Shown: piece after piece, positions 26,095 to 36,181 of the stretch | Position numbering within the stretch: position 1 is the stretch's first letter | How the letters are laid out: every line of letters begins with the position of its first letter | Source: Micrococcales bacterium | GTDB taxonomy: Bacteria; Actinomycetota; Actinomycetes; S36-B12; UBA10799 | Direction of reading: 5' to 3' | Assembly: GCA_016719135.1 (NCBI GenBank) | Contig: JADKAV010000014.1 | Location: 1 to 64,000, forward strand | Length of the DNA: 64,000 bases | Notes under the pieces: model-generated | Told to the model about the DNA's origin: nothing | The model's input: the letters and a program-made list of their open reading frames with translations, nothing else | Database searches by the model: none | Program-made: the position numbers and the translations under genes

Positions 26095-27541
26095 GAGCCC
26101 ATTCTCGCTGTTCCGACAATTGCTGCATCAGGGTGCTCACCGCGGCTTGCGCCGAACCGATACACGCCGGCACTCCGACTCCTTCGTAGGCGGCTCCACA
26201 CACGGCGAGTCCCGGTGTGTTCACCAACCATTCCCGGATCTCCGCGACCCGGGTCCGATGCCCAACGGCGTACTGCGGCAGGCCTTGGTGCCAGCGCGTC
26301 ACCGACACGAAGGCGGGGCGCCGTGGGAGACCGACCATGACCGCAATGTCGTCGGCGGCGATCCGCGCCAATTCCTGGTCTGATGATTGGTCCAGTAGCG
26401 GGTCCCCGGCACGACCTATCGAGGCGCGCAGGACCGCTAGGCCGTCGTCGGCCGAGGTCCGCGCTGCCCTGGCGACCCAGTCCCACTTCGAACTGGAATA
26501 GGTCACCCCTTTCACGGTGAGGCCTTCGACTGGTGGCACGAGGAAGCCGCTGCCGCGCAGGTGCCGCGCCTGGTCGGCGGGATAGCCCAGCGTTACAACT
26601 GCGACGTCCGCGTACTCGATGGCGCGCAGTTCGTCCGACGCGGCCTGGTTGACCGACTCCAACAGATCTGCAGACGCCGTAGCGGGGGTGGCCAACAGGA
26701 CGGCGTCGGCCTCGACAGTGCGGTATTTGCCGCGCCCATCACCGACGACGACGTCCCACAGATCCCCGCGCTTGCGCACCTGTTGAACGACGGCCTTCGT
26801 CTGCAGGTCCACGCCGGTATCCCGTAGGACGTCAGCCAGGACCGTGGCCAGCCGGCCGACTCCCCCCTCGATACCCACGAAGATCGGGCCCTTGCGCGGT
26901 CCCCTGGCATTGCGTCCCTCGGCCAGAACCGAGGCGGCCGCCTGCAGCGCAGACCGACGCCGGGTCGCCGCCCGGTACAACGCCGGTACCGTCATCTGCA
27001 GGCTCAGCGAATCCGCCCTGCCCGCATACACCCCGCCCAGCATGGGTTCCACCAACCGGGCCGTTACCTCGGAGCCCAAGCGGGTGCTCACGAAATCTCC
27101 GACTGACACGTCGCCGTGCAGAACGGTCCGTGGCAAGAGGTGGTCCAGTGGGATCCGCAGCAGCCCGGGTAGCGACATGATGCCGCTGGCCGCCAACTGT
27201 CGCAGATCGGTCGGGACGCCGGTGAGCAGACCTCCGGGGAAGGCCCGCAAGGAGCCACGACTGTAGATGGCCGCCTTGGTGGTCGCGGCGGGCTCAGTCT
27301 CCAGACCCAATTCGCGACACAGGCTGACGGCCTCCGGGCGGGTCGCCAGCAAGGCCTCCGCACCAGAATCCAGATGTAGACCGCCCACCTGCTGAACGCG
27401 CAGCTTGCCACCGAGTTCGTCGGCGGATTCCAAAACGGTCACCCGGGCGCGCGGACCGTGGGGCCCGTGGGTCAGGAACCACGCGGCGGCCAAACCGCTG
27501 ACGCCACCGCCTACAACAACGATGTGCGGAAGCTGCGTCAT
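26087..27541 (-). CDS. cgoX: Coproporphyrinogen III oxidase, FAD-dependent (HemY/CgoX)
   Basis: This 484-residue flavoprotein has the FAD-binding VVVGGGVSGLAAAWFL near the N-terminus, the GG-doublet region (LESADELGGKLRV) and the C-terminal AVCGAAYEGVGVPACIGSA that closes the FAD site. It oxidises coproporphyrinogen III to coproporphyrin III. The context with chdC and the actinobacterial background make that activity more likely than protoporphyrinogen oxidation. It overlaps hemE by 4 bp (ATGA). Confidence 0.93.
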   Translation of the reverse strand: MTQLPHIVVVGGGVSGLAAAWFLTHGPHGPRARVTVLESADELGGKLRVQQVGGLHLDSGAEALLATRPEAVSLCRELGLETEPAATTKAAIYSRGSLRAFPGGLLTGVPTDLRQLAASGIMSLPGLLRIPLDHLLPRTVLHGDVSVGDFVSTRLGSEVTARLVEPMLGGVYAGRADSLSLQMTVPALYRAATRRRSALQAAASVLAEGRNARGPRKGPIFVGIEGGVGRLATVLADVLRDTGVDLQTKAVVQQVRKRGDLWDVVVGDGRGKYRTVEADAVLLATPATASADLLESVNQAASDELRAIEYADVAVVTLGYPADQARHLRGSGFLVPPVEGLTVKGVTYSSSKWDWVARAARTSADDGLAVLRASIGRAGDPLLDQSSDQELARIAADDIAVMVGLPRRPAFVSVTRWHQGLPQYAVGHRTRVAEIREWLVNTPGLAVCGAAYEGVGVPACIGSAQAAVSTLMQQLSEQREWAHG

Positions 27542-28617
27542 GTTGCCTCCTCGAATGGCTGGCCGTAGCGCGCCACGGCGTGCACGGCTGCGGTGACCAT
27601 GTCCGCGTCGGTGTCGGGCAGAACGCCGTGGCCGAGGTTGAAGATATGCCCCCGCAGGCCTCGTCCACTTTCCAGCACCCGTCGCACCTCCGCCTCGATC
27701 GTGGCTACGTCCGTGAGCAGAACGGTCGGGTCGAGATTGCCCTGCAGCGGCATCCGGGCACGGATGTGTTGGTCCACGTCGGTCAGTTCCACCCGGAAGT
27801 CCACTCCGAGCACGTCGCAGCCGACGTCTGCCATCTGTGGCGCCAAGTGGTTGGCACCGACGCCGAAGTGGATACCTGGTACACCCACGTCGGCGATGGC
27901 GGCGAAAACATCAGCGGTGTGCGGGGCCACATGCTGTGCGTACAGGCGCGCGGGCAGCGCCCCGACCCAGGAATCGAACAGTTGGATCGCACTGGCACCG
28001 GCCAGCACCTGTGTGCGCAGGAAGGCTGCAGCCAGTTCCCCAAGACGTTCCAGGAGAGCGCCGAACAGGGCTGGATCGCGAAGCATCATGGCCTTCGTCT
28101 TGGGCAGGTCCCGGGAGGGACCACCCTCGATCAGGTACGAGGCGACAGTGAACGGCGCTCCCGCGAAACCGATCAGCGGAGTGGATCCCAACTCGGTGAC
28201 CGTGCGCGCTACTCCCGCGGCGATCGCATCGAACATGCCCTCGGCGGGTCCGGGAAGCCGTTCCAGGTCGGCTTTGGCTTCGAACGGTTGCGCCACGACT
28301 GGCCCAACCCCCGGCTTGATCTCCACATCAACACCGGCTGCTTTGAGTGGCACCACGATGTCGCTGAAGAAGATCGCCGCATCGACCCCGTGCCGGCGCA
28401 CCGGCTGCAGGGTGATCTCCGAAGCCATTTCCGGGTCGAGGCAGGCGTCGAGCATTGCCGTTCCCGCCCGCAGTTGTCGGTACTCCGGAAGGGATCGACC
28501 GGCCTGCCGCATGAACCACACTGGCGGGCGGTCCACGGACCGGGCGTGCATTGCCCGGACCAGGCGACTGTTGGCCGTGTCCGCGGCGGTCCAGGGATGA
28601 GATGCAGGCAGGTTCAC
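27538..28617 (-). CDS. hemE: Uroporphyrinogen decarboxylase
   Basis: This 359-residue enzyme has the substrate-binding N-terminal motif RPPVWFMRQAGRSLPEYR, the second signature GFAGAPFTVASYLIEG and the C-terminal FNLGHGVLPDTD. It decarboxylates uroporphyrinogen III to coproporphyrinogen III in the cytoplasm. It is the first gene of the haem unit with cgoX and chdC. The GTG start at 28617 fits a leaderless message. Confidence 0.97.
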   Translation of the reverse strand: MNLPASHPWTAADTANSRLVRAMHARSVDRPPVWFMRQAGRSLPEYRQLRAGTAMLDACLDPEMASEITLQPVRRHGVDAAIFFSDIVVPLKAAGVDVEIKPGVGPVVAQPFEAKADLERLPGPAEGMFDAIAAGVARTVTELGSTPLIGFAGAPFTVASYLIEGGPSRDLPKTKAMMLRDPALFGALLERLGELAAAFLRTQVLAGASAIQLFDSWVGALPARLYAQHVAPHTADVFAAIADVGVPGIHFGVGANHLAPQMADVGCDVLGVDFRVELTDVDQHIRARMPLQGNLDPTVLLTDVATIEAEVRRVLESGRGLRGHIFNLGHGVLPDTDADMVTAAVHAVARYGQPFEEAT

Positions 28618-28623
28618 CCTCTG

Positions 28624-28629
28624 ATCGTG
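28624..28629 (-). promoter_or_regulatory. Leaderless -10 box of hemE
   Basis: CACGAT on the minus strand ends 6 nt before the hemE GTG (28617). If used, it lies in the 18-bp gap after the EamA gene. Confidence 0.45.
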
Positions 28630-28635
28630 GCATGC

Positions 28636-29472
28636 TCACGCAACGATCGCCGCGACCCCTCCCAGCGCCATGACGACTCCCAGGTACTGGATGCCCTTCA
28701 GCCGTTCGCCGAGGAACCGCCAGGCCAGCAGGACGGTCACCACCGGATACAACGAACCGAGTACCGATACCAACGAGAGGACACCGGTGGTGGTGGCCAG
28801 CCCGTAGAAGAGATTTGCGCAGACATCCAGGACGCCGATGGCACCCAGCAACCCCAGATGCCGTCCACTGCGGATGCGGGTCCGCTTGCCCTGCAGCAGG
28901 GCCGCGAGGCCGACCAGGCCCAGGATCGTGACGGTGGAAGCCCGCATCCCGGTCATCGTCATGACCGCCGACGTGCGGGACCCCATTGCGATCGCCACCA
29001 AGCAAATGCCGAACAGCACGGTCGCGGCGATAGCCAGCAGGACCGGCTTGGCCCCCGTGTCACCGGACAGTTCCGGTCCGCTGGCGAGGACGACCCCGAC
29101 CAGCGCCACGAGCAGGCCTACGTACTGGGTAGCAGTCGGCTGGTCTCCGGTGGCCAGCCCCAGCACGATCGGACCCAAACCCCCGAGCGCCGTGATCGGC
29201 GACACCACGCCCACGGCTCCAGTCGCCATGGCGACGTAGAACAGACCCAGTCCGATGAATCCCGAAACGCTGGCCAGAACCGCCCACGGCAGGTAGTCGG
29301 TCGGGGTCGACCAAGCACCGGTGAGCGTGGCCACGATCAGCATCAGTACCAGCCCGAACGCTTGGGCGACACCGACGACGAAGAATGCCGGATATCGCTT
29401 GGAGAACTGTCCTCCGATGAAATCCGCAGATCCCCATGCCAGGCTGCTCACCAATGCCAGGATCGTCGCCAC
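28636..29472 (-). CDS. EamA/DMT-family transporter
   Basis: This 278-residue membrane protein has about ten hydrophobic helices in two EamA repeats. The first runs from ILALVSSLAWGSADFIGGQF, and the second carries the typical FYGLATTTGVLSLVSVLGSL, then YPVVTVLLAWRFLGERL. Members export amino acids, metabolites or nucleosides; the substrate cannot be read from the sequence. It is transcribed toward hemE, 18 bp upstream, and could be co-transcribed with it. Confidence 0.85.
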   Translation of the reverse strand: MATILALVSSLAWGSADFIGGQFSKRYPAFFVVGVAQAFGLVLMLIVATLTGAWSTPTDYLPWAVLASVSGFIGLGLFYVAMATGAVGVVSPITALGGLGPIVLGLATGDQPTATQYVGLLVALVGVVLASGPELSGDTGAKPVLLAIAATVLFGICLVAIAMGSRTSAVMTMTGMRASTVTILGLVGLAALLQGKRTRIRSGRHLGLLGAIGVLDVCANLFYGLATTTGVLSLVSVLGSLYPVVTVLLAWRFLGERLKGIQYLGVVMALGGVAAIVA

Positions 29473-29523
29473 GCTAGGACACGCTAGCCGTGTCGGCGCC
29501 CCCGTAATCCCGCGGATCGAACC

Positions 29524-29529
29524 TACAGT
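29524..29529 (+). promoter_or_regulatory. Leaderless -10 box of DUF3000 gene
   Basis: TACAGT ends 6 nt before the GTG at 29536, favouring this start over the in-frame GTG at 29533. Confidence 0.55.
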
Positions 29530-29535
29530 GGTGTG

Positions 29536-30087
29536 GTGGATGTGTCTGAAGCGTTCGAGGCGGCCGTGGCTCAGGTGTACAGCCTCGACCTGCGCCCCGA
29601 GATCCGCCTCAGTGAGGCTCCGGCGCCGTCGCGTCTAGCCCCGCACGCCCATGCGTTGACCGCGGAGATCGGCGCGGATCAGTCCGTGGGCACCGGCCGT
29701 TTCGTATTGCTGCATGACCCGAGTGCACCGGCCGCGTGGCAAGCCGACACCCGACTGGTGGTCTACGTCGAAACGGACATCGACTCGGAGATGGCCGAGG
29801 ACCAGCTGCTCACCGATGTCGGGTGGGCATGGCTGCAGGAGTGCTTGGCCGCCGCCGAGGTTCCGTACGCCGCGCTGGGCGGGACTGTGACCGCTGTGCG
29901 GTCGACGTCGTTCGAGGCCCTGTCCGCGCGTGGGCACGAGACCAGCATCCAGATCAGAGCGTCGTGGTCGGCGTTGGGACTCGAGGCCCTCGATGATCAT
30001 TTCTCGGTCTGGATCGCCCTCATGGAGATGTGTGCCGGACTCCCCCCGTACTATCCCGGGATCGCGCGGATCGGGGAGATCTCGTAG
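29536..30087 (+). CDS. DUF3000 family protein
   Basis: This protein of about 183 residues is acidic and soluble, without signal or membrane segments. Recognisable DUF3000 features include EAFEAAVAQVYSLDLRPEIR at the N-terminus, a central GRFVLLHDPSAPAAWQ, and WAWLQECLAAA followed by YAALGGTVTAVRS. The function is unknown. In many actinobacteria it lies between hemE and the ribonuclease D gene, as here, which supports the assignment. Confidence 0.88.
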   Translation: MDVSEAFEAAVAQVYSLDLRPEIRLSEAPAPSRLAPHAHALTAEIGADQSVGTGRFVLLHDPSAPAAWQADTRLVVYVETDIDSEMAEDQLLTDVGWAWLQECLAAAEVPYAALGGTVTAVRSTSFEALSARGHETSIQIRASWSALGLEALDDHFSVWIALMEMCAGLPPYYPGIARIGEIS

Positions 30088-30309
30088 GCAGGCACGCGAT
30101 GCGGATGTGAGCAAGTTCCGGTCCGCGAAGTGGCGCTGCACAACCCCATGACCAAGCTTCTGATTCGGAAGGACTCCCGCGGTCTTCGGGTGAGAACGAC
30201 GCTTGCGCCCCCGATCGCGATTCGCTCGATCAGGTGAGATCGCCAGGCTCACTCAAGACAATCATGGCGATGGACGATGTTCTGATTACGAGCCCTGTAG
30301 GAGGACATC

Positions 30310-30912
30310 GTGACCGCTTCCGTCATCGTGCTGCCCACAGCGGCCCGATCTGCAACGGCCAGCCCCGTCACCAGCCTCATGATCTGCGCGGACCCCGCCC
30401 GTCGGTCCGACGTGGAGTCCACCGGCCAGACCCTGGGCGCACAATCGCAGGTCTTGTCGACCGCAGCCGAGATTCGCGATTACGCCGACCGTCACGCACC
30501 ACCGGACACGTGCGCGATCGTGACCCCGCTGCCGGACGGCCCTGTTCTGCCATTGATCCGCATGCTGCGCAGCCGCGGATGGCACAAGGTGGCAGTCCTC
30601 AGTTCGAAGGCCGACGCCCGGGCCGTGCACGCGGCGTTGATCAGCGGAGTGCGGACTGTCGTGGTGCGCGCCGACACCGAACCGACCCCTCGACCGCCGG
30701 TCCGTACATCCCAGGCGGTCCCCCTAAGTGATCGCGAACTCCAAGTCCTGCGGATGGTCGCCGACGGGAAGTCGAACCGGCAGGTCGGTGAACAGCTCGG
30801 ACTCTCTGCGCTGACCATCAAGTCCCACCTGGCTCGCATCGCGCGCAAACTCGGAAGCGGCGACCGCGCCCATCTGGTGGCCACAGCGATCCGCAACGGG
30901 TACATCCGCTGA
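30310..30912 (+). CDS. LuxR-type response regulator with degenerate receiver
   Basis: The GTG at 30310 has GGAGG 6-7 nt upstream. The 200-residue protein ends with a LuxR helix-turn-helix: LSDRELQVLRMVADGKSNRQ, then VGEQLGLSALTIKSHLARIA. The N-terminal 120 residues resemble a receiver fold in length and strand spacing but lack a clear phospho-accepting Asp pocket, so classical phosphorylation is doubtful. No sensor kinase is adjacent. It sits between DUF3000 and rnd. Confidence 0.85.
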   Translation: MTASVIVLPTAARSATASPVTSLMICADPARRSDVESTGQTLGAQSQVLSTAAEIRDYADRHAPPDTCAIVTPLPDGPVLPLIRMLRSRGWHKVAVLSSKADARAVHAALISGVRTVVVRADTEPTPRPPVRTSQAVPLSDRELQVLRMVADGKSNRQVGEQLGLSALTIKSHLARIARKLGSGDRAHLVATAIRNGYIR

Positions 30913-31241
30913 GCCACCTCATCGACTCCTGCCGCGGATGGTCGATCCGTCTTGCGACTGTCCGCTGAGCGAGTCAATCGGGTGCCTCTGATGTGAGGTG
31001 GGTCACCGCTGGTAGAGGGTCCGACTTGGCCGGATCGGGGACGCGCAAGGCCGCGGACATGGAGTTGGTGCAACGTCGGACCCTCCCGGGAGTGCCACAA
31101 CGGCCGGTGGCAACTCGGTACCGTCATTTGAACAATGCACCCGCTGACATCTGCTTTGCCGGCACAGCCTCGAGAAGGCCCTCGGTGCCCGCGCTCACAT
31201 CCCAAGTGCCCCCAATCCCGGCAATTGTGATCGGTCATGCG
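30913..31241. other. Intergenic gap, nothing recognised
   Basis: About 330 bp between the LuxR regulator and rnd. No gene, repeat or convincing hairpin was seen. The rnd -10 box is at the end. Confidence 0.5.
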
Positions 31242-31247
31242 TAGGTT
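31242..31247 (+). promoter_or_regulatory. Leaderless -10 box of rnd
   Basis: TAGGTT ends 7 nt before the GTG at 31255. It lies inside the longer frame opened by the ATG at 31237, so it favours the GTG. Confidence 0.5.
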
Positions 31248-31254
31248 TACTGCC

Positions 31255-32406
31255 GTGAGTGAGTTGTTACGGCTGACGTCCGAGCTGCCCGACGTTGTGG
31301 ACTCACCCAGCTCCTTGCACAGGGCCGTGGAGCAGTTGGCGCAGGCCTCCGGCCCGATCGGGGTGGACGCCGAGCGGGCCGGCAGCTACCGCTACTCCCA
31401 ACGTGCCTACCTCGTGCAGGTGTATCGCCGCGGCGCCCCGGTGCTACTGCTGGATCCGGTCGGGATCGCTGACTTCTCAGAGCTGGCGGAGGTCCTGCAT
31501 CAGGACGAATGGGTGATGCAGGCCGCGCACAACGACTTGGACTGCCTCGACGAGATCGGACTGCGTCCCGACGCCTTGTTCGACACCGAGATCGCCGCTC
31601 AACTGCTGGGCCTGGAGAAGGTGGGGCTGGCATCGCTGGTCGAGTCGCAACTCGGCTATGAGATGCGAAAGTCGCACGGCCAGGCCGACTGGTCACAACG
31701 TCCGCTTCGCCGTAGTTGGCTGGAATACGCCGCCCTGGACGTGTGCGCCCTGCCCGATCTGGAGGACGCTCTGGCAGAGAGCCTTGCCGAGGCCGGGAAG
31801 ACGGTATGGGCCGAACAGGAGTTCACCCACCAGATGCGTGTTCGCCCGGCGACCGATCCGCAGCAGAGGTGGCGCAGGACCAACAGCGCCGGACGTCTGC
31901 GTAATGATGCTCAGCGCGGAGCCTTAAGGGCGCTGTGGCTGCATCGTGACGCTTTGGCCCGGGAACGCGACGTCGCGTGGCACCGGGTCGTGCGCGACCA
32001 GGTGATGGTCGAGATGGCCAAGAAACTGCCCACGTCCCCTGCCCAATTGGCGGCAGTGGACAAGGTGCCGAAAGCGGTGGTCCGGGATGCCTCCCGGTGG
32101 CTGGCCGTCATCGCCGAGGGCGCCTCTCAGCCCATCGCAAGCCTTGAGCGCGCGGATGGTCCGCCTGCGCGCTCCTTGCGGGCGTGGGAGCAGCGCGATC
32201 CGCAGGCCGCCGCCCGATGGACCGCGCTGCGCGCCGCTCTGACCGAACGGGCTGAGGAACTGCACGTCTGGATGCAGACCTTGCTAGCACCGGACATCGT
32301 CGCGGACCTGGCGTGGTCACCTGCCGAGGATCCGGGGTCCAGGCTCGCCGAACTCGGAGCCCGGCCGTGGCAGGTCGAGCACACCGCGGACCTGTTCGAG
32401 GCCTGA
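31255..32406 (+). CDS. rnd: Ribonuclease D-like 3'-5' exonuclease with HRDC domain
   Basis: This 383-residue protein has a DEDD exonuclease core: IGVDAERAGSYRYSQ (Exo I Asp/Glu), MQAAHNDLDCL (Exo II) and SWLEYAALDVCALPDL (Exo III, DEDDy type). An HRDC domain follows around residues 210-290. The family trims tRNA and stable RNA 3' ends. GTG 31255 is chosen from the -10 position. Gene order hemE/DUF3000/rnd matches other actinobacteria. Confidence 0.9.
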   Translation: MSELLRLTSELPDVVDSPSSLHRAVEQLAQASGPIGVDAERAGSYRYSQRAYLVQVYRRGAPVLLLDPVGIADFSELAEVLHQDEWVMQAAHNDLDCLDEIGLRPDALFDTEIAAQLLGLEKVGLASLVESQLGYEMRKSHGQADWSQRPLRRSWLEYAALDVCALPDLEDALAESLAEAGKTVWAEQEFTHQMRVRPATDPQQRWRRTNSAGRLRNDAQRGALRALWLHRDALARERDVAWHRVVRDQVMVEMAKKLPTSPAQLAAVDKVPKAVVRDASRWLAVIAEGASQPIASLERADGPPARSLRAWEQRDPQAAARWTALRAALTERAEELHVWMQTLLAPDIVADLAWSPAEDPGSRLAELGARPWQVEHTADLFEA

Positions 32407-32684
32407 GGCCGCCGGGCGAATGACCGACCTGCTTGGCGCGCTTCGTTGGGTGGCAACAAGGCCATCGAGGGGCGAACCCACTCGTAGGAACGCCGCCCGA
32501 TTCGCCACCCGAGCTGAGCTTCTTTTGGGCGGGTCGGTGTCTGGCCGCCTCAGCGGCTACGCACCGGAAACGTGACCCACGGTCTGCGTCGGGCTCCACT
32601 GTCTGGTGGACCCCGCTGACCCCAATTCCTACTGGTGAGTAACATAGGCACCACACTGGGAAACCCAATCCCCTGGAGGTCGCT

Positions 32685-33887
32685 ATGCCGCAGGCAGGTC
32701 GCAACGTTGTTCTCGTCGACGGGGCACGCACCCCGTTCGGTAAGGCGGGCCCGAAGGGTCTGTACGCCGAAACCCGGGCTGACGACCTCGTCGTGCGGGT
32801 CCTGCGGGAACTTCTGCGCCGCAACCCCAACCTCCCGCCCGAGCGCATCGACGAGGTGGCGATCGCCGCCACGACCCAGATCGGTGACCAAGGCCTGACC
32901 CTCGGTCGCAGCGCCGCGATGCTCGCCGGGCTGCCGAAGTCGGTTCCCGGCTATTCCGTGGACCGGATGTGTGCCGGCGCGATGACCGCGGCCACCTCGG
33001 TCGCCGCCGGCATCGGCGTGGGCGCCTACGACGTTGCGTTGGCAGCCGGTGTGGAGCACATGGGCCGTCACCCGATGGGCGAAGGCGTCGACCCCAACCC
33101 GCGGTTCCTGGCTGAGAAGATCGTCGACCCCGAAGCGCTGCTGATGGGTAAGACCGCTGAGAACCTCCACGACCGATTCCCGCATCTGACCAAGGAACGG
33201 GCCGACGCGTACGCCGTGGCGTCACAGGAGAAGACCGCCAAGGCCTACGCCGATGGCAAGATCCAGCCCGACCTGGTACCGGTGGCACTGCGTTCAGCGG
33301 AGAAGGGATACGGGCTGGCAACCGCCGACGAGCCGCCGCGGCCCGGCACATCCATGGAGTCGCTGGCAGGGCTGAAAACACCATTCCGCCCCCACGGCCG
33401 GGTCACCGCAGGCAATGCCGCGGGCCTCAATGACGGCGCGACCGGGGCCGTTCTGGCTGCCGAGGAAGTAGCCGACGAACTCGGCCTCACCAAGAAACTG
33501 CGCCTGGTGTCGTACGCCTTCGCCGGCGTGGAGCCCGAGGTCATGGGCTATGGCCCGGTACCCAGCACGGAGAAGGCGCTGGCCAAAGCCGGGTTGAGCA
33601 TCGACGACATCGGCCTGTTCGAGATCAATGAGGCCTTCGCGGTGCAGGTTCTCAGCCTGCTCGACCACTACGGCATCGCCGACGACGATCCACGGGTCAA
33701 CCCCATGGGTGGCGCGATCGCTGTCGGGCACCCGCTTGCTTCCAGCGGAATCCGCCTGATGACCTACCTGGCCCGGGACTTCCTGGACCACCCCGAGGTG
33801 CGCTACGGCGTCACCAGCATGTGCATCGGCCTGGGAATGGGCGGCACGGTCATCTGGGAGAACCCCAACTACACGCAGGAGGCCTGA
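32685..33887 (+). CDS. fadA: Acetyl-CoA acyltransferase (thiolase)
   Basis: This 400-residue thiolase has the acyl-binding Cys96 in DRMCAGAM, NEAFAVQ, the catalytic GHPLASSG and the second Cys in SMCIGLGMGG. It performs the last step of fatty-acid beta-oxidation. CTGGAGG lies 7 nt before the ATG. fadB starts 2 bp after the stop, so the two form the trifunctional pair. Confidence 0.95.
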   Translation: MPQAGRNVVLVDGARTPFGKAGPKGLYAETRADDLVVRVLRELLRRNPNLPPERIDEVAIAATTQIGDQGLTLGRSAAMLAGLPKSVPGYSVDRMCAGAMTAATSVAAGIGVGAYDVALAAGVEHMGRHPMGEGVDPNPRFLAEKIVDPEALLMGKTAENLHDRFPHLTKERADAYAVASQEKTAKAYADGKIQPDLVPVALRSAEKGYGLATADEPPRPGTSMESLAGLKTPFRPHGRVTAGNAAGLNDGATGAVLAAEEVADELGLTKKLRLVSYAFAGVEPEVMGYGPVPSTEKALAKAGLSIDDIGLFEINEAFAVQVLSLLDHYGIADDDPRVNPMGGAIAVGHPLASSGIRLMTYLARDFLDHPEVRYGVTSMCIGLGMGGTVIWENPNYTQEA

Positions 33888-33889
33888 TC

Positions 33890-36024
33890 ATGACCGACAG
33901 CATCAGCAAGCCGATCCCCACATCGGACTCGGACCGCACTCGATGAGTCGATCCAGTTCGCCGACGAGGTCGTCACCCACGCGAAGATGCGCACCGTCGA
34001 GTTGCCCCTGGGCGCCGGCACCGCAGCGATCATCACGCTGGACAACGGCTTCGACCACACCAAGCCGAACACCTTCGGTCCCGGTGGGCTGCTGGAGTTC
34101 AAGAAGGCGATCGAAGAAGCCCGGGCCATGTCTGGTGTCGCTGCGATCTGCGTGACCGGCAAGCCGTTCATCTTCGCGGTGGGCGCTGACCTCACCGGCG
34201 TACCCCGGCTCACCGACCGCGGCCAGGCAGTCGCCATTGGCCACTTGGGCCACCAGGTTCTCGGCATGCTCGGCGACTCCCCCGTGCCCACGTTCGCCTT
34301 CGTCAACGGCGCTGCGATGGGCGGAGGGGCTCGAGATCGCCCTGCACTGCCACTACCGCACGGTGTCCTCGGGCGCCGCGGCGATCTCCCTGCCGGAGGT
34401 GTTCCTGGGCCTGATCCCGGGATGGGGCGGGGCGCACCTGCTGCCGAACCTGATCGGCCCGGACAAGGCCGCCAAGGTCATCATCGAGAACCCGATGACC
34501 CAGAACCGGCAGCTCAAGCCGGCAAGGAGGTGCTGGACCTCGGCATCGCCGACGCCATGTTCGAGCCGGCGGACTTCCTCGAGCAGTCCCTGCTGTGGGC
34601 GGCCAGGGTGCTCACCGGCGCGATCACCAGTGGAGCGCGCCGAGGTCGACCGCGGCGCGGCATGGGACGAGGCCGTCGCCGGTCGGGCGTCGCTGGACGC
34701 CGCAAGGTTGCCACCCCGGCCCCTACCGGCGCCCTGGACCTGATCGCACTGGCCAAGACCGCCACCGGGACGACGGCTTCGCGGCCGAGGACGAGGCCCT
34801 GGCCGACCTGCTCATGGGCGACGAACTGCGCGCCGGGCTCTACGCCTTCGACCTGGTGCAGAAGCGTGCCAAGCGTCCTGTCGGCGCCCCCGACAAGCGC
34901 TGGCCCGCCAGGTCACGAAGGTCGGTGTCGTCGGCGCTGGACTCATGGCCAGTCAGATGGCCCTGTTGTTCGCCCAGCGGCTACAGGTCCCGGTCGTCAT
35001 GACCGACCTCGACCAGGCGCGCGTGGACAAGGGTTTGGCCTACGCGCACGCCGAGATCGACAAGATGGCCGCCAAGGGCCGCGTCAACGGCGACAAGGCC
35101 AACCGCCTCAAGGGCCTGATCACCGGCTCGGTGACCAAGGAAGCGTTCGCCGATGCCGACTTCGTGATCGAAGCCGTCTTCGAGGATATGAAGGTCAAGC
35201 AGCAGGTGTTCGCCGAGGTTGAGCAGGTCGTACGCGAGGACTGCGTGCTCGCCACGAACACCTCGTCGCTATCGGTCACCGAGATGGCAAGTGGTCTCAA
35301 GCACCCAGAGCGGGTCGTCGGATTCCACTTCTTCAACCCGGTCGCGGTCATGCCACTGCTGGAGATCGTGCGCGCCGAGCAGACCGATGACCCGACGCTG
35401 GCCACCGCCTTCGTCGTGGGCAAGTCGCTGAAGAAGTCCTCCGTGCTCGTCAAGGACGCCCCCGCGTTCGTCGTCAACCGGCTGCTCACCCGGTTCCTCG
35501 GCGAGGTCACCACGGCCTACGACGAGGGCACCCCGTTCGAGGTCGCCGATCGGGCACTCGACCCATTGGGGCTGCCCATGTCGCCGTTCACACTGCTGCA
35601 GCTTGTGGGACCGGCGGTCGCCTACCACGTGTCGGAGACCATGCACGAGGCCTATCCCGACCGGTTCTACGTCTCGGCCAACCTGAAGAAGATCGTGGAG
35701 GCCGGCAAGACCGCGATCTGGACCTACGACAGCGGGACGCCCGAGATCGACCCCGAGGTCGCCGAGTTGTTCGAGCAAGGTGACGCCCCGCTCAGTGAGG
35801 AGCAGGTGCGTGACAGGGCGCTGACAGCCTTGGCGCAGGAAACCCAGCTCATGCTCGACGAGGGCGTGGTCGCCGAAGCCCAGGACATCGACCTGTGCAT
35901 GCTGCTGGGTGCGGGCTGGCCCTTCCACCTCGGAGGGATCACCCCGTATCTCGACCGCTCCGGTGTGAGCGAGAAGGTCAACGGCAAGCGCTTCCTGCCC
36001 GCAGGGGTGGCGAGCCTGCCGTAA
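33890..36024 (+). CDS. fadB: Fatty oxidation complex alpha subunit, multiple frameshifts
   Basis: The ATG at 33890 reads MTDSISKPIPTSD and then loses frame at about 33940. The hydratase half follows in alternating frames: GTAAIITLDNGF to GAAMGG (to 34322), GLEIALHCHYRTVSS to MTQNRQLK (to 34515), GKEVLDLGIADAMFEP (to 34630), VERAEVDRGAAWDEAVAGRA, then AAEDEALADLLMGDELRAGL (to 34905). From 34915 a single intact frame holds the 3-hydroxyacyl-CoA dehydrogenase half (KVGVVGAGLMASQMA, GFHFFNPV, KDAPAFVVNRLL). About seven one- or two-base indels occur in 1 kb, at G/C runs, and none in the last 1.1 kb. This suggests locally poor sequence. Confidence 0.88.
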
Positions 36025-36028
36025 CGGT

Positions 36029-36065
36029 TCGGCGGCGCGGTTCCTCGAGGGGGTCGCGCCGCCGA
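36029..36065 (+). terminator. Hairpin after fadB
   Basis: TCGGCGGCGCG (36029-36039) pairs perfectly with CGCGCCGCCGA (36055-36065) around a 15-nt loop, 4 bp after the fadB stop. There is no T run, as is common in actinobacteria. Confidence 0.65.
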
Positions 36066-36181
36066 CTCACCGCTGTCGCTCTGCGGCGCCGCAGGTGAGT
36101 GACTTCGGTGACAGAACGGCCTCCCAGAGGCTTTCGCACTCTCCTGGGTGGGTTGCTGCTCTGTGGGAGAGCCCCACAGAC

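Noticed and set aside
27580..29487. A 635-codon open frame on the plus strand
   Set aside because: It is antisense to hemE and the EamA transporter, both of which have complete family motifs; long antisense frames are common at high GC.
30993..31244. An 83-codon open frame upstream of rnd
   Set aside because: No similarity or ribosome site; it overlaps the rnd promoter region.
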